Shown: in pieces, positions 8,767 to 17,319 of the stretch | How the letters are laid out: each line of letters opens with the position of its first letter | Numbering within the stretch: position 1 is the first letter of the stretch | Source: an uncultured Bacilli bacterium | GTDB lineage: Bacteria > Bacillota_I > Bacilli_A > RF39 > UBA660 | Assembly: GCA_934098525.1 (NCBI GenBank) | Contig: CAKONZ010000006.1 | Span: 29,903 to 93,902 of the forward strand | Direction: 5' to 3' | Length of the DNA stretch: 64,000 nt | Program-made: the position numbers and the translations under genes | The notes under the pieces: model-generated | Seen by the model: only the letters and a program-made list of their open reading frames with translations | Told to the model about the DNA's origin: nothing | Database searches by the model: none

Positions 8767-9523
8767 AATTACAACCATATGTTATGGCAAATTCATATGA
8801 ATTATCATCTTTTATCCATAAACCATTACCACATCCATGAGTATCTAACATTTTTAATAATTCTTCATTTGAAAGACCAGTTACGGTTACAGTTTTACTG
8901 TTTCTAATTTCTTTATAAAATTCTTCTTCTGATAATCCTATTTTTTTCATAGCTTCAAATAATGTTAATTCTTTATCATTTTTAATATCATAGAAATAAT
9001 TATATCTATATGCATAGTCACTTTGAGCTCCTCCGTCTTCAGATATAAAAGCGTAACGTTCTAAATCGTTTACTACATCAATAAAAATTACATCATTTTT
9101 TATAAAGTAATTATAGTAAGTTTTTATATCACAAGTAGTATCTGTACCATATGTATCGTAGTTTGATTTTAAAGCATCTTGTAATATTTTTTTGTTTAAT
9201 TCTTTTATTACTTTAGTGTTTCCTGTTATTCTTGGAACTTCAATATCTATAGTAATACTATCTTTTCCTTGACTAAGTTTTAGTTTTTTTATTTCTTCTC
9301 TTACATTATCTAGTTTTATAGTACTTTTATTAGTATATGCTGTTTCTAGTTTTATTTGAGTATTGTTTTTGTTATCATTATTATATTTTTTTGTGTCATT
9401 TTTTACTTCATTTGTGTTATCTTTTTTGTTTGAAAGCATATCATATGTTATATATCCTAATGATCCTACTAATAGTACTGATAATATAACTATGATGGTT
9501 AAAAATTTTTTGTTATTTTCCAT
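8765..9523 (-). CDS. Signal-anchored extracellular protein, DUF3298/RsiV-like
   Basis: The 252-aa protein has a single N-terminal membrane helix (about residues 7-30, FLTIIVILSVLLVGSLGYI), a Lys/Asn/Asp-rich linker, and an extracytoplasmic domain. The domain contains VPRITGNTKVIKELNKKI and later FYDIKNDKELTLFEAM, a pattern like DUF3298 domains of RsiV-type and peptidoglycan-associated proteins. There is no lipobox Cys, so it is an anchored rather than lipidated protein. The N-terminal 50 codons and ribosome binding site are almost identical to those of the next gene upstream (9534-10208), while the extracellular domains differ. The role is unknown. Cys residues near the end (HGCGNG, YGCN) could form a disulfide. 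Confidence 0.7.
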   Translation of the reverse strand: MENNKKFLTIIVILSVLLVGSLGYITYDMLSNKKDNTNEVKNDTKKYNNDNKNNTQIKLETAYTNKSTIKLDNVREEIKKLKLSQGKDSITIDIEVPRITGNTKVIKELNKKILQDALKSNYDTYGTDTTCDIKTYYNYFIKNDVIFIDVVNDLERYAFISEDGGAQSDYAYRYNYFYDIKNDKELTLFEAMKKIGLSEEEFYKEIRNSKTVTVTGLSNEELLKMLDTHGCGNGLWIKDDNSYEFAITYGCN

Positions 9524-9535
9524 AACTTTTCTCCT
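9386..9535. repeat. Direct repeat copy A (150 bp) shared with 10071-10220
   Basis: This segment covers the ribosome binding site, start and first roughly 48 codons of the gene at 8765-9523. I count four mismatches over 150 bp against 10071-10220. Outside the block the two genes are unrelated. Confidence 0.9.
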
Positions 9536-10208
9536 ATCTATTTTTTTCTAATGCTTCAAATGTTAGTCTTAATGTTTCTCTTATATCTTCATTTTTTTCT
9601 TTGCTGTTTTTTGTCAATAATACTTTAGCTGAGTCTGCTGCTGGTTCATCTGATTTTGGATCTGTTAAGGTATTGTCAGAATTGATTGTTATTGTTTTTG
9701 TTTTGTTTATTACTTTTTTACTTGCATCACTACCCATTTTAAATATACAGTTTAGTGTTATTGTATTATTATCAATAGTGTAGTTTCCAATATATCCCCA
9801 TCCTGCTATAGTTCCCATACGATATATGAAGGTTCCATCTTCATTTAATATTAATTTATAACTTGCTATTAATGTGTTGCCATCTTCTTCTATTTCTGTT
9901 TTATTAGTATATACTCCATATACATTTTTATATGTATATTTTGTTGGTATTACTTGAGTACCTGAAGAATCTTTAGGTTGATTGTCTTTATCATTTTTAA
10001 TTTGACTATCTTTGTTGTCACCCTTAGTTGTATCATCTTTTGTCTTGTTTTCTTTGTTATCATTGTTATCTTTTTTTGTGTCATTTTTTACTTCATTTGT
10101 GTTATCTTTTTTGTTTGAAAGTTTATCATATGTTATATATCCTAATGATCCTACTAATAGTACTGATAATATAACTATGATAGTTAAAAATCTTTTGTTA
10201 TTTTCCAT
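9534..10208 (-). CDS. Signal-anchored extracellular protein, unknown domain
   Basis: The ATG at 10208 has an AGGAGGAGAAAAG site; a longer in-frame reading to 10283 runs through the promoter and is rejected. The 224-aa product has the same membrane anchor as the downstream gene, then a very charged linker of about 60 residues (Lys/Asn/Asp), then a beta-rich domain (LILNEDGTFIYRMG, GYIGNYTIDNNTITLNC) similar in outline to small lipocalin-like or META/DUF4923-like domains that compare a fitted curve of Gly-Thr-Tyr strands. It ends 10 bp before the next gene starts, so the two form an operon. Function is not known. Confidence 0.7.
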   Translation of the reverse strand: MENNKRFLTIIVILSVLLVGSLGYITYDKLSNKKDNTNEVKNDTKKDNNDNKENKTKDDTTKGDNKDSQIKNDKDNQPKDSSGTQVIPTKYTYKNVYGVYTNKTEIEEDGNTLIASYKLILNEDGTFIYRMGTIAGWGYIGNYTIDNNTITLNCIFKMGSDASKKVINKTKTITINSDNTLTDPKSDEPAADSAKVLLTKNSKEKNEDIRETLRLTFEALEKNR

Positions 10209-10220
10209 AACTTTTCTCCT
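10071..10220. repeat. Direct repeat copy B (150 bp) shared with 9386-9535
   Basis: This is the second copy of the signal-anchor cassette, covering the ribosome binding site and 5' end of the gene at 9534-10208. See 9386-9535. Confidence 0.9.
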
Positions 10221-10241
10221 CCTTCTCTTTTTAACAATTTC

Positions 10242-10250
10242 ATTATAACA
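10242..10250 (-). promoter_or_regulatory. Extended -10 promoter of the two anchored-protein genes
   Basis: TGTTATAAT on the minus strand (TATAAT at 10247-10242) sits about 35 bp before the ATG at 10208. A TTGACC lies upstream at 14-bp spacing, which is too short to be a standard -35, so the extended -10 is the main evidence. Confidence 0.6.
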
Positions 10251-10321
10251 TACCCCCTCCGGGTCAATTTTTTTTATTAACAATTATTTTTTACTTTACG
10301 TAAATCTATAGTTTAAAATAT

Positions 10322-10357
10322 AAAAAAGGATAGACTATAATGATATAGATCTATCTT
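10322..10357 (-). terminator. Intrinsic terminator of the murE-murF operon
   Basis: GATAGA..CTATA and TATAG..TCTATC form an interrupted stem followed by six U in the minus direction, about 25 bp after the murF stop. Confidence 0.8.
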
Positions 10358-10379
10358 GAATTTATCTATTTATTTAATA

Positions 10380-11741
10380 CTATAATTGGTCTATTAAAGT
10401 TTCTAGTGCCATACCACGAGATGCTTTTAAAAGAATTGTATCTTTTTCTTTTATTATTTTGTCTTTTTGTTTTATGAATGATTCTTTTGTGTCAAAATGA
10501 TAAGCATTATTTTTATTAAAACCTTTTCTTATTGCTTCATCATATATATATTTAGATGATTTGCCTATAGTTATTAGAATATCAGTATTATCTTTTATAT
10601 TGTCTCCGATTGTTCTATGAATTTTTTCTTCATATACTCCAGTTTCAAAAATATCTCCAAGTATTGCTACTCTTCTATCTTTATAGTTTTTTAATACATT
10701 TAGTGCTGATATCATTGAGTCACAACTAGCATTATATGTGTCATTTATAATACGATATTTATCTGTTTTAAAGATATCAAGACGCATTTTTGTTAGTTCG
10801 AAGTGTTTTAAACCTTTTTTGATATCTTTAATTTCTATGTTATTTTCTAACCCTACTAATATTGCTGCTAAGGCATTTAATATGTTATGTTTAGCAGGAG
10901 TTGGAATGGTAAACTTTTCTTCTTTGTTGTTTATTATGCATGAAAAGTCTATTTTTTCTTCGTTTATTTTATAGTTGTTACAATATATATCATTATCCTT
11001 TTCAAAACCGTATGTAAGTAATTTATATTTTAGTTTTTTTGTTTTTAAGGTTTTTAAAAATTTATCATCACCATTTACTATTAATATATTGTCTTTAGTA
11101 AAGTTTGTGGTAATTTCCATTTTTGTTTTAAATATTCCTTCTTGGTTTTTAAAGTGTTCAATGTGTGACATACCAATATTAGAAATTATTGCTATTTTGG
11201 GTTCAACTATATTAGCAAGATGTTTTATTTCTCCTTTATAACTCATTCCCATTTCTATTACAGCTTTTTCAATAGTATTGTCTAAATTTAATAGGGTTTT
11301 TGGTACTCCTATTTCATTGTTAAAGTTACCTTCATTCTTTAATGTTTTGTACTTTTGATTTAATACTGAATATATCATATCTTTAGTAGAGGTTTTTCCT
11401 ACACTTCCAGTTACTCCTATGTATTGAATGTTAAATTTATTTTTATAATATTTTGATATGTATCCAAATGATTTTGTTGTATCTTTTACTCTAATTAAAT
11501 TTATATCTTCTTTGTTGAATTTGTGATTTTTGTCTATTAGAAAGGTTCTACAACCATTTTGATATGCTGATTCCATGAATTTATGACCATCATTTACTTC
11601 TCCTATTATAGGAATGAATAAGGTGTTTTCTTTTATATCATTACTATTTAAAGATATATAAGTTATTTCTTGATTAGAGTTTTTCTTTAATAGTTTACCT
11701 TTAGTTGCTAAAACTATTTCATTTATACTAAATTTATACAT
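10380..11741 (-). CDS. murF: UDP-MurNAc-tripeptide:D-Ala-D-Ala ligase
   Basis: MurF adds D-Ala-D-Ala to the UDP-MurNAc-tripeptide, the last cytoplasmic step of the peptidoglycan stem. The 453-aa length fits the family. Domains in order: N-terminal UDP-binding domain (1-100), central ATPase with P-loop GSVGKTS at about 112-118, and C-terminal ligase domain with LNDTYNASCDSM-like loop (seen as INDTYNASCDS) and DILITIGKSS. The start has an AAAGGAGTAATTTT site and lies 4 bp after the murE stop, so it is the last gene of the tdk-xer-murE-murF operon. Early residues such as NSNDIKENTLFIPI resemble the same part of the neighbouring murE. Confidence 0.96.
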   Translation of the reverse strand: MYKFSINEIVLATKGKLLKKNSNQEITYISLNSNDIKENTLFIPIIGEVNDGHKFMESAYQNGCRTFLIDKNHKFNKEDINLIRVKDTTKSFGYISKYYKNKFNIQYIGVTGSVGKTSTKDMIYSVLNQKYKTLKNEGNFNNEIGVPKTLLNLDNTIEKAVIEMGMSYKGEIKHLANIVEPKIAIISNIGMSHIEHFKNQEGIFKTKMEITTNFTKDNILIVNGDDKFLKTLKTKKLKYKLLTYGFEKDNDIYCNNYKINEEKIDFSCIINNKEEKFTIPTPAKHNILNALAAILVGLENNIEIKDIKKGLKHFELTKMRLDIFKTDKYRIINDTYNASCDSMISALNVLKNYKDRRVAILGDIFETGVYEEKIHRTIGDNIKDNTDILITIGKSSKYIYDEAIRKGFNKNNAYHFDTKESFIKQKDKIIKEKDTILLKASRGMALETLIDQL

Positions 11742-11745
11742 AAAA

Positions 11746-13182
11746 TTACTCCTTTATTTTATTTAAAGTATTTTCCACTACTTTTATATCAGATTCATAA
11801 TAAACATATTTATTATTTATTAATTGATATTCTTCGTCACCTTTTCCTAGTACCGCTACTAAGTCATTTTCATCTGATGTTTCAATGGCTTTTTCAATAG
11901 CAGTTTTTCTATCTATTATTATTTCATATGGCTTATTGTATTTTTCTATGTATTTGCTAATTTCTTTACATATTTCATTAGGATCTTTAGTTTGAGGATC
12001 TTCACTAGTTAAATATATATAATCAGCATATAAGCCTGCTAGAGTACCCATTTCTTCTCTTCTATTTATTCCTCTATCACCAGGACAACCAAATACTACT
12101 TTTATTTTTTTGTTTTTGAAATCTTCTTTTACTGATTTATAAAAGTTTTCAGCACTTAAAGCATTATGTGCATAATCCACTATTACTGTTGTGTTTGATT
12201 TGAATATGTTCATTCTTCCTAATACTTTTGTTTCTTCTAAACCTTTTTTAATGTCTTTATAATCTATATTTAATTCTTTAGCAATTGCTATGGCACATAA
12301 GGCATTTATTATATTAAAGTTACCTAACATATTAATATGATAAGTTTCTTCTTTATTACTTATTACAGTAAATGTTATACCATTTTCTTTTACAATATCT
12401 TTTACATAATAATTGCAGTCTTTAGTAAAACCAAATGTTATTATTTCTTTGTCTTTTACTTCTTTAACAATTTCTTCATATCGTGGTTCTTGTCTATATA
12501 TGAATACTTTTTTACATTTTTTTAAGAAATTAAGTTTACAACTAAAATAGTCATTAAAATCTTTATGTTCTAATTCAGATATATGATCTAATCCTATGTT
12601 TAAAAATGCTCCAATATCAAATGACATACCAAATATTCTATTTTGTTTTTCAGCTTGTGATGATACTTCCATACACATATATTTAATATTACTTTCTTGC
12701 ATTTCATTTAAATACTTATGTAGGTCTATACTTTCTGGGGTTGTATTATGTGATTCTTCATGTCTTTTTCCAGTATATAAGTCTATAGTTGAAATATATC
12801 CGGTTTTTGATTTTGTATAGTTGTTTAAGATATTATGAATAAATGTTGTTGTTGTTGTTTTTCCTTTGGTACCTGTTACTGCTATTTTAAATAAATTGTC
12901 TGGAAAGAATTTGGCACTTAAAATAGCCATAGTTTTTCTGATATCTGATACTAAAATATAGGGAATATCTACATTATATTTTATTTCTGATATATAACAA
13001 TTAACACCTTTTTTTATTGATTCTTTTAGATATTCTTCTTTAAATGTTATACCTTTACATATAAATAGTGTATTTTCTTTTATATCTTTTGAGTTACATG
13101 AAAGATATGAGAAGTTTGTATCTATATTACTACTATCTATTACATATTCTTTTATTGCTTTTAAAACATTTTTATATTCCAT
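11746..13182 (-). CDS. murE: UDP-MurNAc-dipeptide ligase MurE
   Basis: MurE adds the third residue (meso-DAP or L-Lys) to UDP-MurNAc-L-Ala-D-Glu. The 478-aa protein has the P-loop GTKGKTTT at 104-111, VCMEVSSQ-like loop (MCMEVSSQA) and GKGDEEYQ near 446. Where DAP-adding enzymes have DNPR, it has SEDPQTKDP (393-401); the missing Arg argues against DAP and suggests L-Lys or another amino acid, which is an inference from the specificity motif. The start follows AAAGGAGAATAATT and lies 2 bp after the xer stop. It belongs to the tdk-xer-murE-murF operon. Confidence 0.95.
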   Translation of the reverse strand: MEYKNVLKAIKEYVIDSSNIDTNFSYLSCNSKDIKENTLFICKGITFKEEYLKESIKKGVNCYISEIKYNVDIPYILVSDIRKTMAILSAKFFPDNLFKIAVTGTKGKTTTTTFIHNILNNYTKSKTGYISTIDLYTGKRHEESHNTTPESIDLHKYLNEMQESNIKYMCMEVSSQAEKQNRIFGMSFDIGAFLNIGLDHISELEHKDFNDYFSCKLNFLKKCKKVFIYRQEPRYEEIVKEVKDKEIITFGFTKDCNYYVKDIVKENGITFTVISNKEETYHINMLGNFNIINALCAIAIAKELNIDYKDIKKGLEETKVLGRMNIFKSNTTVIVDYAHNALSAENFYKSVKEDFKNKKIKVVFGCPGDRGINRREEMGTLAGLYADYIYLTSEDPQTKDPNEICKEISKYIEKYNKPYEIIIDRKTAIEKAIETSDENDLVAVLGKGDEEYQLINNKYVYYESDIKVVENTLNKIKE

Positions 13183-13184
13183 AA

Positions 13185-14093
13185 TTATTCTCCTTTTATT
13201 TTTTTACTATTTCTGGGATGAGATTTAAAATACACATTTCTTAAACCTTCATTTGTGATATGAGTATATATCTGTGTTGCTTTTAAGGATTCATGCCCTA
13301 GTAATTCTTGTACACTTAGTATATCACAACCTTCATTTAATAGATGGGTTGCAAATGTATGTCTTAGGGTATGGGGAGATATTTTTGTATCTAATGATGA
13401 TTTATCTATTATATCATTTATTATTAAACGAATTCCACGTGATGTAAGTTTGGTACCATTATGATTTAATAATAAATATTCTATATTTTTTTTGTTATTT
13501 AATAATATGGGACGAGATTTTTCTATATATAATTTTAGGTATTTTTTAGCACAATCAGTAAAATAACAGATTCTTTCTTTGTTTCCTTTTCCTAATATTT
13601 TAATAGTTTCTTCATTAAAATTTATATCTTTAATTTCAATATTTTCTAATTCTCCTACTCTCATACCTGTAGCGTATAGTAATTCTAATATTAAACGATT
13701 TCTAATTCCTAATGGGGTATTTAGATCAGGTACTTTAAATAATACTTCTAGTTCATTATAATATAAAAATTTTGGTAATTTTTGATCTTTTTTGGGAGAA
13801 GACACTAAGGAAAAAGGATTATATGATATATAGTTATTTCTTGCTAGATATTTATAAAATGATCTAATGGCACTAATCTTTCTAGATATTGTGTTTTTTG
13901 AGTATTTATTTTCATCTAGAAAGTTAAAAAAAGTTCTTATGTCTTTATATTCAATTTTGGTATAATCAAGATTTTCTTTTTCTAAATATGATTTAAAAAA
14001 TATTAAATCTTCATTATAGTTTTCAATTGTATAGTTTGAATAATTTCTTTGAACTTTTAAATATTTTAAATAATCATCTATTTTATCTTTCAT
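13185..14093 (-). CDS. XerC/XerD-type tyrosine recombinase
   Basis: This 302-aa protein has an N-terminal SAM-like core-binding domain (about 1-95) and a C-terminal catalytic domain with all tyrosine recombinase residues: Arg145 (TGMRVGEL), Lys169 (LGKGNKER), His241 and Arg244 (HTLRHTFATHLL), His267 (LGHESL) and Tyr276. Length and motifs match the chromosome-dimer resolvases XerC and XerD rather than phage integrases. It is tightly packed between tdk and murE, so it is a resident housekeeping gene rather than a mobile one. C versus D cannot be settled from sequence reading; only one copy is seen here, and a single-Xer system is possible. Confidence 0.88.
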   Translation of the reverse strand: MKDKIDDYLKYLKVQRNYSNYTIENYNEDLIFFKSYLEKENLDYTKIEYKDIRTFFNFLDENKYSKNTISRKISAIRSFYKYLARNNYISYNPFSLVSSPKKDQKLPKFLYYNELEVLFKVPDLNTPLGIRNRLILELLYATGMRVGELENIEIKDINFNEETIKILGKGNKERICYFTDCAKKYLKLYIEKSRPILLNNKKNIEYLLLNHNGTKLTSRGIRLIINDIIDKSSLDTKISPHTLRHTFATHLLNEGCDILSVQELLGHESLKATQIYTHITNEGLRNVYFKSHPRNSKKIKGE

Positions 14094-14097
14094 ATTA

Positions 14098-14688
14098 TCA
14101 CTTTATTTTATCTATTTTTAATACTTTTTTAAGGTAACATTCTCCACAAAGGGATTCATATGAAGCATCTATTCCATCTATTGCTACTTCTTGTCCTTCA
14201 ATGGTATATTCATTGTTTATTAATCTAGCATTAAATTTAGCTTTTTTACCACAACTACAAATTGTTACCATTTCTTCTAATTCATCTGAATATTCTAATA
14301 ATGCTTTGGATCCTTCAAAAAGTTTAGCTTGAAATGATGCTTTTAATCCATAACAAATTACTGGAATATTATATATTTTAGTAATAGCCCATAGTTCTTT
14401 TACTTGTTCTTGTTTTAAGAATTGTGCTTCATCTACTAAAATACATGATATTTTATCAAGATTATCTAAGTTATATTTATTAGACAATAATTCATTAGGA
14501 GAAAGTAGGATATCTACTTTTCTTTCAATATTTAATCTTGATACTACTTTGTCATCACCCTTTTTATCAATTTCTGGTTTTATAAGGACTACATTCATTC
14601 CTTTTTCTTCATAATTGTGAGCAACTTGTAATAAAGATGTAGTCTTTCCACAATTCATTGCTCCATATCTAAAATATAATTTTGCCAT
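14098..14688 (-). CDS. tdk: Thymidine kinase (type II)
   Basis: Thymidine kinase phosphorylates thymidine to dTMP with ATP in pyrimidine salvage. The 196-aa protein has the P-loop GAMNCGKTT (9-17), the Walker B/catalytic VDEAQF (catalytic Glu at 87), and a zinc-binding lasso domain with Cys144, Cys146, Cys181 and Cys184. The TASYE-like substrate loop is present as DASYESLC near 174-181. It is the first gene of the operon with xer, murE and murF, with its own promoter at 14709-14714 and an AGAGGTAG site. Spacing to xer is 4 bp. The assignment is firm. Confidence 0.96.
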   Translation of the reverse strand: MAKLYFRYGAMNCGKTTSLLQVAHNYEEKGMNVVLIKPEIDKKGDDKVVSRLNIERKVDILLSPNELLSNKYNLDNLDKISCILVDEAQFLKQEQVKELWAITKIYNIPVICYGLKASFQAKLFEGSKALLEYSDELEEMVTICSCGKKAKFNARLINNEYTIEGQEVAIDGIDASYESLCGECYLKKVLKIDKIK

Positions 14689-14708
14689 AATATACTACCT
14701 CTAAGATA

Positions 14709-14717
14709 ATTCTATCA
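14709..14717 (-). promoter_or_regulatory. Extended -10 promoter of the tdk operon
   Basis: TGATAGAAT on the minus strand (TAGAAT at 14714-14709) lies directly after the terminator of the upstream LRR gene and about 20 bp before the tdk start. A clear -35 is not seen because the region is the terminator stem. Confidence 0.55.
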
Positions 14718-14721
14718 CAAT

Positions 14722-14748
14722 AAAAAGATACCTTACAAGGTATCTTTT
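14722..14748. terminator. Terminator of LRR protein gene 1
   Basis: AAAAAGATACCTT and AAGGTATCTTTT form a long perfect stem with A- and T-tracts on both sides. It separates the LRR gene ending at 14774 from the tdk promoter. Confidence 0.9.
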
Positions 14749-14773
14749 AAATTATTTAATATTTATTTGTTTT

Positions 14774-17218
14774 TTAACTTGCTGTTATACTTACACCATT
14801 ATATGTATATGGTGGAAGATGTGTGGTTGAATCACTTCCGCCTAAAATTTCGCCCCATCTAAATGATGTGGTTCCTGGATATATTATGCTTGTCAAATCA
14901 GGGTTTGAATCATCTTTTTTATAGAATGCATTGCTACTAAGCTCTGTTACAGTACTTGGTAGTTTTACAGTTGTTAATCTATTATTTTTAAAAACATCAT
15001 TACTTATTTTTGTTAAGCTTGTATTGCTTAAGTCTAATTCTTTTAGTTTGCAACCTGAGAATGCACTATCATAAATAGCATTTAAAGTCGTTGGAAAACT
15101 TGCTGATGTTATTTTATTACCAAAAAATGCTTTACTATAAATTTTTGTCGCCTTAGTATTACTTAAATCTAATGATGTTAGTTTATTGTTTGCGAAACCA
15201 CCTATTATTTCTACTGAATCTGGTAATTTTAAGCTTGTAATTTGATTATTTGAGAAGGCACCGTATTCAACTAAATCATCACCTTTAATACGTTTAAGAT
15301 TTGTTAGATAACTTAAATCAAGCTTTGTTAATTTATTTTTAGTAAAGGCATCAAATTCTAATTCTGTAACTGAGATTGGTAATTTTATACTTGTTATTTG
15401 ATTATTTTGAAATCCTCCGATAAAGGTTAGATTTGTATATGGGCTTAAATCTACTGATGTTAATTTATTGTATGAAAATGTATCACTATAAATTGTTGTT
15501 ATTGATAAAGGTAATTTTATATCCGAGATGTTGTTGTTATAAAAAGTATCACTTAACAACACTTCTACTTTAGTGTTACTTAAATCTACTGATAATAATT
15601 TATTTCTTGCAAATGCTCCATAGCCTATTGTATCAAGACTATCAGGAAAGTTTACTTTTCCTATTTTGTTTTCATAAAATGCATCATTGCCTATTGAAGT
15701 TAAGGAATTAGGTAATTTTAATGATGATATATTATTTTTATAAAAAGCACAATCACCTATTTTTGTTATTGTATTTGGTAATGTTAAAGTTTCTATACCT
15801 TTTTCAGAGAATACACCTTTAAGGTTGTCTATGTTACCATCTTTTATCTCTGTTATGTTTTTATCACTTAAATCTAGACGTTTCATACTACCACAATTAT
15901 ATCCAGTTAAAGTTGTTTTTTCCATAGTAAGACATGTATCTGGTAAATGACCATTTGCATCTACTAATAAGTCAATTGAATTACCATCAAATGTATTTGT
16001 TCCTACTAAAGATATTGTTTCTGGTAATATTAGTGTTTTTATATTTTTATTTTGAAAATCTGTTGTGTCTATAGATGTTATATTATAATCTTTATATTCT
16101 GTGTGTTCTGGTATTGTTTTTGTTTCTACATTCATGGTAAATATTTTTGAATATATTGCATATTCTTCACTACTTGGATCTTGTAATACATTATATATAT
16201 CTGCAACTTGAGAGCCTAGTTCTTCATCATCGGTTTCATTTATATCTCTGCCAATATAGGAATCAAATAAATCTGTTATTCCTTTAAGGCCTTCTTTTGC
16301 TTCTGCTATTACTTGTTCATCTGTTAAGTTATTTGCTGTTAAATAATCTTCATATGTTTGTCCTTCTTCTAAAAGGTCACTTTTATACTGGTTAATCCAT
16401 GCTTCTTCATTTGCTGTATAACTATTTAAAATTTGCTTTGTTTCACCTGGTATTAATGTTTTTGATGTATATGTACTAGGTATTACTAGGTTTGTTGCAC
16501 TACAAGTTGATGAGAACCCTGTTATTTTTTTGCCACCATTTCCATCATCTTCATAAGCAAAACAAGCTGGATCTGTTGTGTATCCTACGTATTTTGTATC
16601 ACTATTTATATTTACTGTGAATTTGTATTGATATGTGATTGTTCCATCCCAAGTTGATGCATCAGTATCAAAATCTATCCATGCTCTTAATCTATAAGTA
16701 GTTGATATTGTTTCGTTGCCATTTTTATGAGCATTTAGTTTGTATGCTATTTTTGTTGCATTTTCTCTATATAGTGAGTTTCCTAATTCTGATATTTTGG
16801 TAGGAGCAGTTACCGCTACTTCTTGCCCGTCTTCTACTCTTGTTAGGTATACTTTTATATTTTCTTCTGGAAGGGGTTGTTTTCCTTCTTCAACCTGTTT
16901 TGATGAAATATTTATTTCATATGGTATTTGTATTCCTAATGAATCGGTAGCACTTGTTTTAGCACTTGATGTTACTGTAAATTCAAAGTAGTTTGGATCA
17001 TTCATTCCCTCTTCATCATGTTTAGGTAATGCTTTGTCTAGAACATAACTATTTGATTGTTCTATGTATGTCATTGTTACTTGTCCTGATTTTACTGTAT
17101 TATCATTTGCATTTGATGTATAGTTAAATACTGCATATGTTAATCCAGATATTATAAGTACAAATACTATTACAAGTATTGACATGATTATTGGTTTTTT
17201 ATAACCTTTATTTTCCAT
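14774..17218 (-). CDS. Surface LRR protein 1 (TasA-like N-terminus, BspA-type repeats)
   Basis: The 814-aa protein starts at MENKGYKK (17218) because AGGATGTG lies just upstream and the paralogue at 19827 has no earlier start. The N-terminal helix with GLTYAVFNYTS and then NTVKSGQVTMTY resembles SipW-dependent signal regions of TasA/camelysin proteins (about residues 10-45). A beta-rich domain follows to about 200, then a Cys pair (DPACF, STCS), a helical insert (about 265-330), and roughly 16 BspA/LRR_5-type repeats (LDLSNTK, LKLPNSL, NAFYENK) up to about 775. It ends in PPYTYNGVSITAS. No C-terminal anchor is seen. Probably surface-bound or fibre-associated; ligand unknown. Confidence 0.8.
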   Translation of the reverse strand: MENKGYKKPIIMSILVIVFVLIISGLTYAVFNYTSNANDNTVKSGQVTMTYIEQSNSYVLDKALPKHDEEGMNDPNYFEFTVTSSAKTSATDSLGIQIPYEINISSKQVEEGKQPLPEENIKVYLTRVEDGQEVAVTAPTKISELGNSLYRENATKIAYKLNAHKNGNETISTTYRLRAWIDFDTDASTWDGTITYQYKFTVNINSDTKYVGYTTDPACFAYEDDGNGGKKITGFSSTCSATNLVIPSTYTSKTLIPGETKQILNSYTANEEAWINQYKSDLLEEGQTYEDYLTANNLTDEQVIAEAKEGLKGITDLFDSYIGRDINETDDEELGSQVADIYNVLQDPSSEEYAIYSKIFTMNVETKTIPEHTEYKDYNITSIDTTDFQNKNIKTLILPETISLVGTNTFDGNSIDLLVDANGHLPDTCLTMEKTTLTGYNCGSMKRLDLSDKNITEIKDGNIDNLKGVFSEKGIETLTLPNTITKIGDCAFYKNNISSLKLPNSLTSIGNDAFYENKIGKVNFPDSLDTIGYGAFARNKLLSVDLSNTKVEVLLSDTFYNNNISDIKLPLSITTIYSDTFSYNKLTSVDLSPYTNLTFIGGFQNNQITSIKLPISVTELEFDAFTKNKLTKLDLSYLTNLKRIKGDDLVEYGAFSNNQITSLKLPDSVEIIGGFANNKLTSLDLSNTKATKIYSKAFFGNKITSASFPTTLNAIYDSAFSGCKLKELDLSNTSLTKISNDVFKNNRLTTVKLPSTVTELSSNAFYKKDDSNPDLTSIIYPGTTSFRWGEILGGSDSTTHLPPYTYNGVSITAS
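16118..16341. repeat. 224-bp identical block, copy 1 (in LRR gene 1)
   Basis: This block, read base by base, is identical to 20825-21048 in LRR gene 3. It encodes the helical insert region, and both flanks diverge. It points to recent gene conversion or duplication. Confidence 0.9.
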
Positions 17219-17243
17219 ATTTTCACATCCTATCATAATATAT

Positions 17244-17272
17244 ATTTTATCTTTTTTTTATGTTTTTTACAA
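17244..17272 (-). promoter_or_regulatory. LRR-family promoter, copy 1
   Basis: TTGTAA (17272-17267), a 17-bp A-rich spacer and TAAAAT (17249-17244) on the minus strand, followed by the leader ATATATTATGATAGGATGTG. The same boxes, spacing and leader precede all four LRR paralogues. Confidence 0.75.
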
Positions 17273-17275
17273 TAT

Positions 17276-17318
17276 AAAAATACTTTTTAAACTTTTGTCT
17301 ATAAGTAGTATTTTTATT
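17276..17318 (-). terminator. Terminator of LRR protein gene 2
   Basis: AAATACT and AGTATTT arms with a large loop (TTATAGACAAAAGTTT) and a U-rich end in the minus direction, directly after the LRR gene 2 stop. A longer version of the same element follows LRR gene 3. Confidence 0.65.
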
Positions 17319-17319
17319 T

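Noticed and set aside
10209..10283. Longer N-terminus for the anchored protein at 9534
   Set aside because: The extension passes through the -10 box and the ribosome binding site of the ATG at 10208, and would put a charged stretch before the signal helix.
12337..12525. Short plus-strand frames rich in Phe, Leu and Ile (this one and many like it)
   Set aside because: They arise from AT-rich antisense of Lys/Asn/Ile-rich genes and lack ribosome binding sites, so they were left out.
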